Counted from the stretch's first letter, positions 1 to 7,376 are shown. The stretch: DNA of 64,000 nucleotides from Tautonia rosea (GCF_012958305.1 NZ_JABBYO010000011.1:1-64000), one strand, 5' to 3'. The notes: a model not told the origin generated them from the sequence alone. Numbers and translations: made by a program.

Positions 1-460
1 TCAGGTGATTCTGGCCGAAATCGACGTCCTTGACCCGCAGGCGGAGGCCCTCCAGCAGGCGGAGCCCGGCGCCATAGAGCAGGCTGGCGATGAGCCATTT
101 CTCGGCGGTGAGGAGGTCGAGGACCGCCTTGACCTCCTCTCGGGTTAGGACGACGGGGAGGCGATCGGGCCTCCGGGCGCGGACGACCTCGCCGAACTCG
201 CCGAGGGGCCGGTCGAGCACCTCCTGGTCCAGGAACAGCAGGGCCGCCATCGCCTGGTTCTGGGTCGAGGCCGCCACCTTCCGCTCGACGGCCAGGAATG
301 TGAGGAAGGCGTTGACCTCGGCTTCGCCGAGCTCGACCGGGTGCCTCGTGCCGTGGAAGTGGATGAACTGCCGGATCCCGTTGACGTACGCATCCTCGGT
401 CCGGATGCTGGAGTGACGGACCCGGATCGCCTCGCGGACCTGATCGAGCAACCTGGGCAT
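1..460 (-). CDS. Integron-type tyrosine recombinase (IntI/XerD-like), N-terminal part
   Basis: The frame is open to the window edge, so only about the first 153 residues are present. It starts at the ATG at 460 ([13 protein letters not shown]). The N-terminal half is the SAM-like core-binding domain, with the typical [18 protein letters not shown] and [16 protein letters not shown] stretches. The linker [14 protein letters not shown] is the form usual in integron integrases. The visible end, [16 protein letters not shown], holds the first catalytic arginine (about residue 134). The His-Arg-Tyr part and the IntI-specific insertion lie outside the window, so a plain XerD-like recombinase cannot be excluded. 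It points away from a toxin-antitoxin set and a cassette-like gene, which is the classical arrangement of intI and its array. Confidence 0.85.
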   Translation of the reverse strand, partial: MPRLLDQVREAIRVRHSSIRTEDAYVNGIRQFIHFHGTRHPVELGEAEVNAFLTFLAVERKVAASTQNQAMAALLFLDQEVLDRPLGEFGEVVRARRPDRLPVVLTREEVKAVLDLLTAEKWLIASLLYGAGLRLLEGLRLRVKDVDFGQNHL

Positions 461-612
461 GGTCGTCGTTTCCCGTTCGTTCGGCGTGTGCTCCCCGAGA
501 CTCGGGGGCGATTGCACGGACGAACAGACGGTGATTTCCAGATCCGAGTGCCCGGCGGATCACATGGGGCGTGGGGGTGTTTGGAATCGATCCCAAACGT
601 GGGAGCCGCACG

Positions 613-837
613 ATGTCGACCGAAGCCGCCCCGCGATCGGAGAAGCAGATGGCCCTGGAGGCCCTCCGCCAGATGCCTGAGGCGGCGACGCTCGAACAGA
701 TGAGCGAGGAACTGGCCATCCTGGCCGCGATCCGTCGCGGTGAGGAAGCTGTCGACGCGGGTCGGGTGCTCACCCACAAGGAGGTCACGCGGAGGTCGGC
801 CTCATGGATTCCGAGACAAACCGGGGAAGCAAGGTGA
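613..837 (+). CDS. Small antitoxin-like protein
   Basis: This is a 74-residue acidic, helical protein starting MSTEAAPRSEKQMALEALRQ. Its pattern (ALxxMPEAATLEQMSEELAILAAIRRGEEAVDAG followed by THKEV, read in separate parts) resembles the short antitoxins that pair with RelE-type or MazF-type toxins. Its stop codon overlaps the ATG of the next gene by one base, so the two are probably translationally coupled. An ATG with an upstream in-frame extension to 571 exists, but the start at 613 fits the length of such proteins. The function is inferred from length and context, and the toxin it would neutralise is not proven. Confidence 0.6.
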   Translation: MSTEAAPRSEKQMALEALRQMPEAATLEQMSEELAILAAIRRGEEAVDAGRVLTHKEVTRRSASWIPRQTGEAR

Positions 838-1055
838 TGCCCATCGAACTGACCGAGCAGCAGCAACGAACCCTCGACGGGGCGGACGAGACCCCTCCTC
901 GGGTGGTCGATCCGAGGACGAACCGGGCGTACGTCCTGATTCCCGAGGGGGATTACGAGGACTTGCGCGAGCTGCTCGAAGACGATCGCCGGCAACGAGC
1001 CATTCGCAAGGTGGCGCTACGCAATGCGGCCGGACGGATGGACGAGCAACCGTGA
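837..1055 (+). CDS. Antitoxin of a MazF/PemK-type module
   Basis: This 72-residue protein starts MPIELTEQQQRTLDGADE and continues with the block PPRVVDPRTNRAYVLIPEG, which is common in small antitoxins lying just upstream of MazF/PemK toxins in cyanobacteria and planctomycetes. A charged C-terminal helix follows (YEDLRELLEDDRRQRAIRK) that would wrap the toxin. The ATG at 837 overlaps the stop of the preceding gene, and the gene's own TGA overlaps the GTG start of the toxin by four bases (GTGA). The three genes therefore read as one coupled operon. An earlier in-frame ATG at 804 would lie inside the preceding gene and is less likely. Confidence 0.7.
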   Translation: MPIELTEQQQRTLDGADETPPRVVDPRTNRAYVLIPEGDYEDLRELLEDDRRQRAIRKVALRNAAGRMDEQP

Positions 1056-1399
1056 TCAGACCCGGCGAAGTCTACGTGGCCGACTTCGACGAGGCGGGTC
1101 CTCATCCGGTCATCGTCATCTCCCGAGCCGAGTTGAACCGCGGCCGGTACGTGCTGGCCGTCGTTTGCACCTCGGCCCGGTTCGCGGTGCGAAGCACCCT
1201 GCCCTCTTGCGTCGCCCTCCGTGCGGGGCAGTTCGGGTTTACGACCGATTGCGTGGCCCAGTGCGAGAATCTGCTCTCGATCGAGACGACGCAGCTCGAC
1301 CTCGATTCCGGGCCGATCGGCCTGCTCGACGATCTGACGATGCGAGACGTGATCAAGGCGATCGGGTACGTGATGGATTCCGACTGCGAGCCCCTCTGA
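1052..1399 (+). CDS. MazF/PemK-family endoribonuclease toxin
   Basis: This 115-residue protein starts at GTG 1052 with VIRPGEVYVADFDEAG, the characteristic first strands of the MazF/PemK/CcdB fold. RPVxxS-like features follow in the form HPVIVISRAELN. Later segments are AVVCTSARF and QCENLLSIE, the latter matching the conserved strand around the active site in this family. Members cut single-stranded mRNA at short sequence motifs. The four-base overlap with the antitoxin gene upstream supports a toxin-antitoxin operon. Its position next to an integron-type integrase fits the known frequency of such modules in chromosomal integrons. Confidence 0.85.
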   Translation: MIRPGEVYVADFDEAGPHPVIVISRAELNRGRYVLAVVCTSARFAVRSTLPSCVALRAGQFGFTTDCVAQCENLLSIETTQLDLDSGPIGLLDDLTMRDVIKAIGYVMDSDCEPL

Positions 1400-1570
1400 T
1401 CGCGACCCGAGCGCTGCCCTTGCCCCCTCGATCACTCGCGCACCGGCCACCCGTTGCGAACGCGAGGCCCGGGCACGTTTGCCCGATCTGTTACGTCCAC
1501 GTTTCCCGGGGATTTCGCTTGCAAGCCCCAAATCATTTCGGCATGATCGGGATGTGAAATGGAACTATGT

Positions 1571-1624
1571 GGACGAATGGGCGTGTTACAACACGGACAT
1601 TCGTCCGTCTACAACAGGTTAGGC
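1571..1624 (+). repeat. Hairpin followed by GTTAGGC, possible integron recombination site
   Basis: A nested inverted repeat is visible. GGACGAATG (1571-1579) pairs with CATTCGTCC (1598-1606), and inside it CGTGTT (1582-1587) pairs with AACACG (1590-1595). Twelve bases further on is GTTAGGC (1618-1624), which matches the GTTRRRY core of attC and attI sites. I did not find a matching RYYYAAC core at the left, so this is at best a diverged or partial attC. It lies directly upstream of the small membrane protein gene. Confidence 0.4.
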
Positions 1625-1729
1625 GGCGGAAGGCTTCCAATCAAACCGCGAAGCGAATATCACGCAGAGGCCGACGAAGTACCGTCCGGGCTTTACTTTC
1701 GCCAACTAGTCCAACGAGGGTTTCCGTCC

Positions 1730-2128
1730 GTGGACTGGCAATTTCTGCTCGGCTTATCGACCGCAATCGGTGCCATCGCGGGTTGGTTCGTCCTTCACAT
1801 TCTCGAAGGGCGACGTCATCGCGAGAACAGGCGACGCGAGTTGATCACCCAGTTACTGATCGAGGCTTACCGTCGCCTGGAAGGCTGCGTCGAGCGATCA
1901 AATCCGCTCGATTTGGAGTCAGCGATAGCTGACATTCAGTTGTTCGGCTCTCGTCGGCAAGTCGAGTTGGCTCAAGCATTCGCGGTTCAGTTTGCAAACG
2001 AGGGTAGTGCGATCCTCGATAACGTCCTCGTCTCGCTCCGCGATGATCTGCATCGAGAACTTCGTCTAGAGGCGGTGCCACGGACTTTGATGTACTTTCG
2101 TATACACGAAACACAAGGAGACGCCTAA
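1730..2128 (+). CDS. Small single-pass membrane protein, cassette-like
   Basis: This 132-residue protein of unknown function starts at GTG 1730, with a gagg about ten bases upstream. One membrane helix is near the N-terminus (LGLSTAIGAIAGWFVLHIL). It is followed by a very basic stretch (EGRRHRENRRRELI) and a cytoplasmic helical domain of about 90 residues. The frame is open upstream to 1559, but that part lies across a hairpin and a GTTAGGC core, so the shorter start is preferred. Base composition is visibly less GC-rich than the neighbours. The stop codon lies within GCCTAAC, exactly where integron cassette genes often end in their attC site. Together this suggests a mobile gene cassette. 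Confidence 0.6.
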   Translation: MDWQFLLGLSTAIGAIAGWFVLHILEGRRHRENRRRELITQLLIEAYRRLEGCVERSNPLDLESAIADIQLFGSRRQVELAQAFAVQFANEGSAILDNVLVSLRDDLHRELRLEAVPRTLMYFRIHETQGDA

Positions 2129-2158
2129 CCGCTCTCATGGCCAATTTTGTCAAGAGCG
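2123..2158 (+). repeat. GCCTAAC core with hairpin at cassette end, possible attC remnant
   Basis: GCCTAAC (2123-2129) matches the RYYYAAC core of an attC site and contains the stop codon of the preceding gene. CGCTCT (2130-2135) and AGAGCG (2153-2158) form a perfect inverted repeat immediately after it. The expected right core GTTAGGC does not follow; the sequence there is TACCTTC. The site therefore looks degenerate. Confidence 0.4.
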
Positions 2159-2640
2159 TACCTTCGACGGCGGTGGCAGGTGAAGGGTTCCTGACCGGGT
2201 TCGGGGTGAGGCTCGGCGTGACGGATCGGCTCGGGACGCGGTCGGCGCGGGAAGGGTCGGGTGGATGAGTCGCGATGCGAAGGGGCATCGGCTCGCAAAC
2301 CGCGCTCGGGGGTCGGCACGAGGGGGACGATCGGCGTCGTCGGCTCGTGGTGGGGGGTCGAGGGAACGGGGTCCCGGCGAGCGTCCACGCCCCAGGCACT
2401 CCTCCGCGGCCCGCCGGCCGGCCGTTCATCGCGTTGGGCTCACGTGTGAAAACGTTTCCGGTTAGGAAATGGCTTGGCGGCGGGGCCGATGGGCTCCCGA
2501 TCGGCGAGGCGGCCGATCGGGGGTGGTTCGGGTCGGGGCGGGTCGATACGGAGGTCCCGCCGGGGCCGGGGCGAGCCGGCCGGACTCTTCGCGGCGAGGT
2601 CGGGGCGCGGCGGCGTGGCGGGAGGCGGTCGCGAGGTGCT
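2159..2640. other. No gene recognised
   Basis: Several frames are open because of the high GC content, but none shows a credible protein. The translations are Arg/Pro/Gly-rich and contradict each other. A short stem TTTCC/GGAAA is present around 2455-2470. Confidence 0.5.
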
Positions 2641-2646
2641 GATGTC

Positions 2647-2710
2647 TGGGTGCCACTGGCTCTGCCAGTGCACCCCGTCCGATCGGCACTGGCAGAGCCA
2701 GTGGCACCCA
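2647..2710. repeat. Palindromic repeat, copy 1 (perfect 25-bp arms)
   Basis: The arm at 2647-2671 and its exact reverse complement at 2686-2710 are separated by 14 bases. The arm core is TGCCACTGGCTCTGCCAGTG. A second copy lies at 3565-3620. Both strands give false peptides of the CHWLCQC and WQSQWHP type, which are artefacts of the repeat. The element could fold as an RNA or DNA cruciform of the REP or transcription-terminator kind. Confidence 0.85.
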
Positions 2711-2795
2711 GCGGGGGAGCGAGGATCGGAAGCATGAGAAATACGATGATCTTCTGATGCATCCAAAGAATAAGAAGGAATCCCGACGAGGAGCT

Positions 2796-2855
2796 GGGGC
2801 AAAGCGAGTCTTCAAGCGTGCCCCGGATGAAACGGCCTCCGACACCGGGGCACGC
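2796..2855. repeat. GGGGCA/TGCCCC hairpin repeat, copy A, with a second stem
   Basis: GGGGCA (2796-2801) pairs with TGCCCC (2819-2824) around a loop containing GAGTCTTC. The right arm can instead pair with a third segment: GCGTGCCCCGG (2816-2826) is complementary to CCGGGGCACGC (2845-2855). Related elements are at 3767-3795 and 4467-4487. Confidence 0.75.
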
Positions 2856-2880
2856 GACGCTTTGCGCCCGGCCACCCGTC

Positions 2881-3078
2881 AGTGAGGCAACCGGCGACGG
2901 TGCAGGCCTCGAAGACGACCAGGTCGGGGCGGATGCGGTCGAGGGCCTTCCTCAAGGCCTCGGGGTTGGTGGGGAGGGTGGCGAAGGTCGCTTCAGTGGT
3001 TTCGGAGTCGGAGACGCAGGTGACGCTCTTGAACTTGCCGAGGTCGATGCCGATGATGGAGGCCCTGGTCGTGGGGCT
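2881..3078 (-). pseudogene. IS110-family transposase, N-terminal remnant
   Basis: The minus strand encodes about 62 residues matching the start of the DEDD-type IS110 transposase. IIGIDLGKFKSVTCV carries the first catalytic Asp. It is followed by TEATFATLPTNPEALRKAL and RPDLVVFEACTVAG, which carries the conserved Glu. The similarity stops abruptly near 2881, where the frame runs into the hairpin repeat, so the remaining 250 or more residues of a normal transposase are missing. This is a dead fragment marking a past insertion. Confidence 0.8.
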
Positions 3079-3173
3079 CCTCGGTGCGGTGCCTGGGGAG
3101 TTCGTTTGCCACCTCAAGGTGACCCCTCGGCTGACATGGATTCTTGAGGCGGCAAAGAGCTTGCTGCGAACCG

Positions 3174-3521
3174 ATGTCACTCCCTGTCTTCCGACTCTAT
3201 CGGGGCGGAGTGCTGCTCGGCACGATCGACCTCGCCGGCGGGGCAAGCGATTTCCCTTGGAGTGGAGGGACGTTCCTCTCGGAGCCGGAGTTCGAGTCGG
3301 TGCGGGGCCTCTTCACCGAGGAGCTCGCCCAGTTCGAGCGGGACCCGGGCGAGCCATGGGAGCGGCTCTACGCCGAGATCGTTCGGCCCGGGCTTTGGCT
3401 GGAACAGGTCGGGAGCGGGGTGACCCACCACCAGGTTCTCATCCATATCGACGGCGATCGGGCCTGGTTCAGGATCATCGTCGAACCCGGTGAGGCATGG
3501 AGGCGGATCGCCTTGAGGTGA
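3174..3521 (+). CDS. Hypothetical protein, 115 residues
   Basis: The protein starts MSLPVFRLYRGGVLLGTIDL at the ATG at 3174 and ends GEAWRRIALR. It looks soluble and is rich in beta strands and acidic residues, with no signal peptide or membrane segment. I do not recognise a family. Coding is plausible because the composition is protein-like throughout and no opposite frame is convincing. It lies between an IS110 remnant and palindromic repeats, so it belongs to the accessory part of the window. A strand like HHQVLIHIDGDRAWFRIIV near the C-terminus is the most ordered-looking part. Confidence 0.55.
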   Translation: MSLPVFRLYRGGVLLGTIDLAGGASDFPWSGGTFLSEPEFESVRGLFTEELAQFERDPGEPWERLYAEIVRPGLWLEQVGSGVTHHQVLIHIDGDRAWFRIIVEPGEAWRRIALR

Positions 3522-3564
3522 TCGGCTGGGTGGCACTGGCGGGCGATGAGTGCCAATGTTTGGA

Positions 3565-3620
3565 TGCCACTGGCTCTGCCAGAACCGGGCCCGACCGGAG
3601 CACTGGCAGAGCCAGTGGCA
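3565..3620. repeat. Palindromic repeat, copy 2 (18-bp arms)
   Basis: The arm at 3565-3582 (TGCCACTGGCTCTGCCAG) and its exact complement at 3603-3620 flank a 20-base spacer. The pairing would extend outward with one mismatch. It is the same family as 2647-2710. A degenerate half copy (GGCACTGG, AGTGCC) lies just to the left at 3531-3556. Confidence 0.85.
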
Positions 3621-3766
3621 CCCGAACTGAAGGGGCGAGGGTTCACCCGCGGTTGCCGCGGACCTCGCCCGCAGCGGTGTGTCGTCATTCAATCCAAGGG
3701 AGTCTCGGCGGCCGGGTCCGCTGAACCTTTGCGTGAGCCGACAGAGGTGTGGGCCGGCAGGTGGCC

Positions 3767-3795
3767 GGGGCAAATCGAGTCTTCGAGCGTGCCCC
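3767..3795. repeat. GGGGCA/TGCCCC hairpin repeat, copy B
   Basis: GGGGCA at 3767 pairs with TGCCCC ending at 3795, and the loop contains CGAGTCTTCGAGCG. It is nearly identical to copy A at 2796-2824 and sits about 60 bases upstream of the next gene. Confidence 0.75.
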
Positions 3796-3858
3796 GTCGC
3801 GACGACTCCGGGCTGCGGTCGCGGGTCCCGGGGGAGGATCTCGAGGAGGGGAGGACAC

Positions 3859-4452
3859 ATGGCGCGTGCCCGAAGACCGCGACAACCGGCCGACATGATG
3901 GACCCGTACGAGAGGGTGATGGAGGCCCGCCGCACCGGGAGGGAGAAGGCCCGCGCCCGGCGCCCGGCCGACGAGAAGGTACTGCGCGAGGTCGCGACGA
4001 AGTTTCGCCGCGCCATGGAAGGGCTCCGCGGCGAGGAACACTGGGACGACTTCAAGTGGCTGAACGGCTTCCCCCGAAGCTGCTGCGTCATCACGAGCCG
4101 TCTTCTCGGCAGGTATCTGCACGAGGCGGGGTTCCTGGGCGTGGAGGGCCGGAGCGGGGAGAACCTCTCCCCCTGGATTGTGCGGGACGAGATTTACCAC
4201 CATACCTGGATTGAGGTTCAGGGGATCATCGTCGACCTTACCGCCGACCAATTCAAGGTCATCCGCCGGTCCGGAGGGGGCACTTCGCGTCCTCCGGGAG
4301 TCATCGTGACGACCAATCGAATCTTCCACGATGAGTTTCTTTGTTCGCCCAAGAAGGAGCTGACTGAGTGCTGGTGCGAGCCGCAGCGGAAGGAGTGGGC
4401 TGAGGCGGGATGGCCTCAGTTATACGAGAGAGTTGTCGCAAAGCTCCGATAG
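3859..4452 (+). CDS. Protein with a possible Cys-His-Asp (papain/transglutaminase-like) site
   Basis: This 197-residue protein starts at ATG 3859 behind a strong gaggaggggagg ribosome site. The first 60 residues are basic and helical. The core contains NGFPRSCCVITSRLLGRYL (Cys75/Cys76 at a helix start), then YHHTWIEVQG (His114/His115), then IIVDLTADQF (Asp126). This order and spacing (Cys, about 40 residues, His, about 12, Asp) is that of transglutaminase-like and papain-like folds. Two further cysteines (CWC, near residues 171-173) are near the C-terminus. I do not know a named family, and the enzyme activity is an inference from the motif order. There is no signal peptide, so it should act in the cytoplasm. 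Confidence 0.65.
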   Translation: MARARRPRQPADMMDPYERVMEARRTGREKARARRPADEKVLREVATKFRRAMEGLRGEEHWDDFKWLNGFPRSCCVITSRLLGRYLHEAGFLGVEGRSGENLSPWIVRDEIYHHTWIEVQGIIVDLTADQFKVIRRSGGGTSRPPGVIVTTNRIFHDEFLCSPKKELTECWCEPQRKEWAEAGWPQLYERVVAKLR

Positions 4453-4466
4453 GGGGGCAGGGAGCC

Positions 4467-4487
4467 GGGGCAACGTCTTCGTGCCCC
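4467..4487. repeat. GGGGCA/TGCCCC hairpin repeat, copy C
   Basis: GGGGCA at 4467-4472 and TGCCCC at 4482-4487 flank ACGTCTTCG. The element starts 15 bases after the preceding stop codon, so it may serve as a terminator, although no T-run follows. The rest of 4453-4764 shows no gene that I can support. Confidence 0.7.
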
Positions 4488-4764
4488 GATCCGCTCGGCA
4501 CTGGTCGAGCCGCCTCACGACTCTTATGGCCTCTTGATGTCAAGGGGGCACGTCGACGGGGAGCGGCGGGGGTGAGGATGAACCCGTTGGCCGTCCCCGG
4601 CTCGGCCGGCCGCGGAGGACAGCGAGGAGCCTCCGGGATCGTCCGGCAACGGGGGGACAGGACGGGAGGATGCCCCGTTCATGAGAAGTTTACGGGCGAG
4701 CGAGGGTGACAGCGAGTATCATCGTGCCCGGAAATTCGAATTCTTCGCAGGTTTGGAGGCTCAC

Positions 4765-5766
4765 ATGCTTATTTCGCGTGCTCGGGGTGATTCGGCGGAG
4801 TCGGTGGCAACTGGGATGACCCGTCGCGGTGTCTTCCGGGCGGCGGCCGGGGCGGCGGGAGGGGCGGTGCTGCTGGGGTCGGCAGCGGAGGCGGCCACCC
4901 CGAAGGGTCGGCGCGTGCTGAGGCTGGCACATCTGACGGATATCCATATTACACCCGAGCGGAATGCCGAGGCGGGGTTTGCAGCCTGCTTGGAGCATGT
5001 GCAAGGGCTGGATGATGCGCCGGAGCTCATCCTGTTCGGGGGTGATTGCATCATGGATGCCTTCGCGCAGGATCCGGAGACGGTGTCGAAGCAGTGGAAC
5101 CTGTGGCATCGGCGGCTGGAGCAGGATTGCTCGTTGCCGGTTGAGTCGTGCATCGGCAATCACGACGTTTGGGGGTGGAGAGGAGGAGGGTTCGAGCCGT
5201 CGACCGACGGCAGTTGTCCGGGGAAGCGCTCGGCGGTTGAGGAGCTGGGGCTACCGGGGCGCTACCGGGCGTTTGAGAAGGCCGGTTGGAAGTTTGTGGT
5301 GCTCGACAGCACGTATCCCGGGGCCGAGCCGGGCACGTACACGGCCAAGATCGACGAGGAACAATTCGACTGGCTGGTGAAGGAACTGGAAGCGACCCCG
5401 GCCTCGACGCCGATCCTGGTGCTTTCGCATATTCCGATCATGGCCGCGTGCCCGTTTCTCGATGGAGACAATGAACAGAGCGGCAACTGGCAGGTGCCCG
5501 GTGCGTGGATGCACATCGACGCCCGCAGGCTGACGGCGCTGTTTCACGAGCGAGGGAACGTGCGGGCCTGCCTGAGCGGACATATCCACCTGGCCGACAG
5601 GGTCGATTACCTGGGCACGACGTATTCCTGCAACGGGGCCGTCTGCGGCGGGTGGTGGAAAGGACCGTACCAGCAGTTCGGCCCGGCCTACGCGGTCGTC
5701 GAGCTGTACGACGACGGATCGTCCGAATGCCGCATGATTTCCTATGGATGGGACAGCCAGGGGTGA
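4765..5766 (+). CDS. Tat-exported calcineurin-like metallophosphoesterase
   Basis: This 333-residue protein starts at ATG 4765 behind ggagg. A twin-arginine signal (MTRRGVFRAAAGAAGG, then an Ala-rich helix) precedes the mature part. All five metallophosphoesterase blocks are visible: LTDIHI, GGDCIMD, GNHDVWGW, LSHIPIM and SGHIHLAD. These supply the Asp, His and Asn ligands of a dinuclear metal centre. The family hydrolyses phosphomonoesters or phosphodiesters, but the substrate cannot be read from the sequence. It lies upstream of two Tat-exported sugar oxidoreductases on the same strand, with a gap of 200 bases. A longer frame to 4681 exists but has no ribosome site. Confidence 0.9.
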   Translation: MLISRARGDSAESVATGMTRRGVFRAAAGAAGGAVLLGSAAEAATPKGRRVLRLAHLTDIHITPERNAEAGFAACLEHVQGLDDAPELILFGGDCIMDAFAQDPETVSKQWNLWHRRLEQDCSLPVESCIGNHDVWGWRGGGFEPSTDGSCPGKRSAVEELGLPGRYRAFEKAGWKFVVLDSTYPGAEPGTYTAKIDEEQFDWLVKELEATPASTPILVLSHIPIMAACPFLDGDNEQSGNWQVPGAWMHIDARRLTALFHERGNVRACLSGHIHLADRVDYLGTTYSCNGAVCGGWWKGPYQQFGPAYAVVELYDDGSSECRMISYGWDSQG

Positions 5767-5966
5767 TTGGTGGTCGATCGGGTGTGCGCTCCGGGACTGT
5801 CGCGGTTTCGGGAGGAGCCCGGAGCGGTGATGCCCCGGAGCGGCCGATGCTGGCAGAGTGCTTTCGCGGCCGTTAGGATCGAGGCGAGCGAATCCTCTCG
5901 GCCGGGGACCTCACGTTCCGGGCCATGTGATCGGGTCACTCGAACCAAAGAAAAAGGGTGAGGCCA

Positions 5967-7328
5967 ATGACCTCCAAGCAAGGGCTTTCGCGTCGGGGAT
6001 TTGTCGGGTCGGTGGGCGTTGCAGCGGGAGCCGCAACGTTTGGGATCAGGACGTCGGGGGCGAGCCCGGCGCAGGATCGGGTGCGGCTGGGCCTGATCGG
6101 CGCGGGGAGCCGAGGGAACCAACTGCTCAGCGAGTTTTTGAAGCGGGATCAGGTGCAGTTCGTGGCCGTGGCCGACGTGGATGACACGCACGCGAACGAG
6201 ACGGCCGAGCGGATTCACCGAGAGAAAGGGGGCGAGCGGCCGGAGTCGATGCGCGACTACCGCAAGATGCTCGACCGGGACGACCTGGACGCGGTGGTGA
6301 TCGCGACGCCGGACCACTGGCATGCGCACCCGACGATTCACGCCTGCCAGGCGGGCAAGGATGTTTATGTTGAGAAACCTTTGGCCCATAATGTGGTCGA
6401 AGGCCAGGCGATGTTCAAGGCGGCGCGGAAGTATGAGCGGGTAGTGGGAGTCGGCACGCAGCAGCGATCGAGCGAGAACTTCCGCAAGGCGGTCGAGTCG
6501 ATTCGAGAGGGGAAGATTGGGCGGGTCCACTGGATCCAGACCTGGAACTTCGAGAACATCAGCCCGTTCGGCATGGGAGTCACCCCGGACAGTGAGCCGC
6601 CGTCGCACATCGATTACGACGCCTGGCTGGGGCCGGCGCCGTTGCGACCGTTCAACATCAACCGCTATCACCTCTTGTTCCGCTGGTTCTTCGACTATGC
6701 CGGCGGCATGATGAGTGACTGGGGTGTGCATTTGAATGATATCGCCTTGTGGGCTCTTGATCAAAAAGGGCCGACGACGGTGAACACAACCGGCGGGATC
6801 TGGACGGTGAAGGATGACCGCGACACGCCGGACACGATGCAGGTGGTGTATGAGTTCCCGGGCGATTGCGTGTTGACGTACTCGATGCGCAAGGGGAACG
6901 GCTACCCGATGAACGGGCACGGCTACGGGATCTTGTTCTGCGGAACCGACGGGACCTTGTTCATCGACCGATCGGGACATGAGATTTTCCCCGATCGGAT
7001 GGCCGAGCCTTATGGCATCAAGCTGATCAAGGGAGAAGTGCCCACGCGGTCGATTCCCACGCAGGCCGAACAATTCAAGGCCCAGGACGACGGCCTTCCC
7101 GATCACGTGACCGACTGGCTCGATTGCCTGAAGACCCGAGGGCGGCCGATCTGCGATGTCGAGGTCACGCACTGGTCGACCAACACGACGCACCTGGGGA
7201 ACATCTCGTACCTGCTTGGCCGGAAGCTGACGTGGGACTCCGAGACCGAGACCTTCCCCGGCGACGACGAGGCGAACCGGTTGCTCTCAAGGCCGTATCG
7301 GACCGGGTATGAGCTGCCGGAGGTCTGA
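5967..7328 (+). CDS. Tat-exported Gfo/Idh/MocA oxidoreductase
   Basis: This 453-residue protein starts at ATG 5967, with an A/G-rich ribosome site (aaaaagggtgagg). The Tat signal is SRRGFVGSVGVAAGAATFG. The Rossmann domain starts VRLGLIGAGSRGNQLL, followed by the family hallmark EKPLAHN, with the catalytic lysine in the KDVYVEKPL stretch. The C-terminal domain carries WFFDYAGGMMSDWGVHLND, a typical GG-D-H active-site region. Members oxidise or reduce sugars and sugar acids with a tightly held NAD(P). A second paralogue follows at 7448, and a hairpin lies between them. In planctomycetes such exported copies are abundant and most have no known substrate. Confidence 0.92.
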   Translation: MTSKQGLSRRGFVGSVGVAAGAATFGIRTSGASPAQDRVRLGLIGAGSRGNQLLSEFLKRDQVQFVAVADVDDTHANETAERIHREKGGERPESMRDYRKMLDRDDLDAVVIATPDHWHAHPTIHACQAGKDVYVEKPLAHNVVEGQAMFKAARKYERVVGVGTQQRSSENFRKAVESIREGKIGRVHWIQTWNFENISPFGMGVTPDSEPPSHIDYDAWLGPAPLRPFNINRYHLLFRWFFDYAGGMMSDWGVHLNDIALWALDQKGPTTVNTTGGIWTVKDDRDTPDTMQVVYEFPGDCVLTYSMRKGNGYPMNGHGYGILFCGTDGTLFIDRSGHEIFPDRMAEPYGIKLIKGEVPTRSIPTQAEQFKAQDDGLPDHVTDWLDCLKTRGRPICDVEVTHWSTNTTHLGNISYLLGRKLTWDSETETFPGDDEANRLLSRPYRTGYELPEV

Positions 7329-7350
7329 GCGGAACGGGTTGTCTTGATCC

Positions 7351-7376
7351 CCTCTCCCCCGTTTGCGGGGGAGAGG
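7351..7376 (+). terminator. Hairpin CCTCTCCCCC/GGGGGAGAGG
   Basis: Perfect 10-bp arms (7351-7360 and 7367-7376) surround a six-base loop, 22 bases after the stop codon. No T-run follows. The same stem sequence recurs at 12140-12345, so this is also a dispersed repeat. Confidence 0.6.

Noticed and set aside
953-1531. Minus-strand frame opposite the MazF-type toxin gene
   Set aside because: Low-complexity product opposite a recognised toxin with coupled starts.
1567-1932. Alternative plus-strand frame overlapping the cassette-like membrane protein gene
   Set aside because: Ser/Arg/Thr-rich without structure; the membrane protein frame has a clean helix and ends in the GCCTAAC core.
2440-2802. 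Open frames with CHWLCQC...WQSQWHP-type peptides around 2640-2710 and 3560-3620
   Set aside because: The peptides are translations of the palindromic repeat and occur on both strands; no protein family is implied.
5742-7193. Long minus-strand frame of over 480 codons opposite the first Gfo/Idh/MocA gene
   Set aside because: It is antisense to a clear gene, Arg/His/Pro-rich, and has no recognisable domain; such frames are expected at this GC content.
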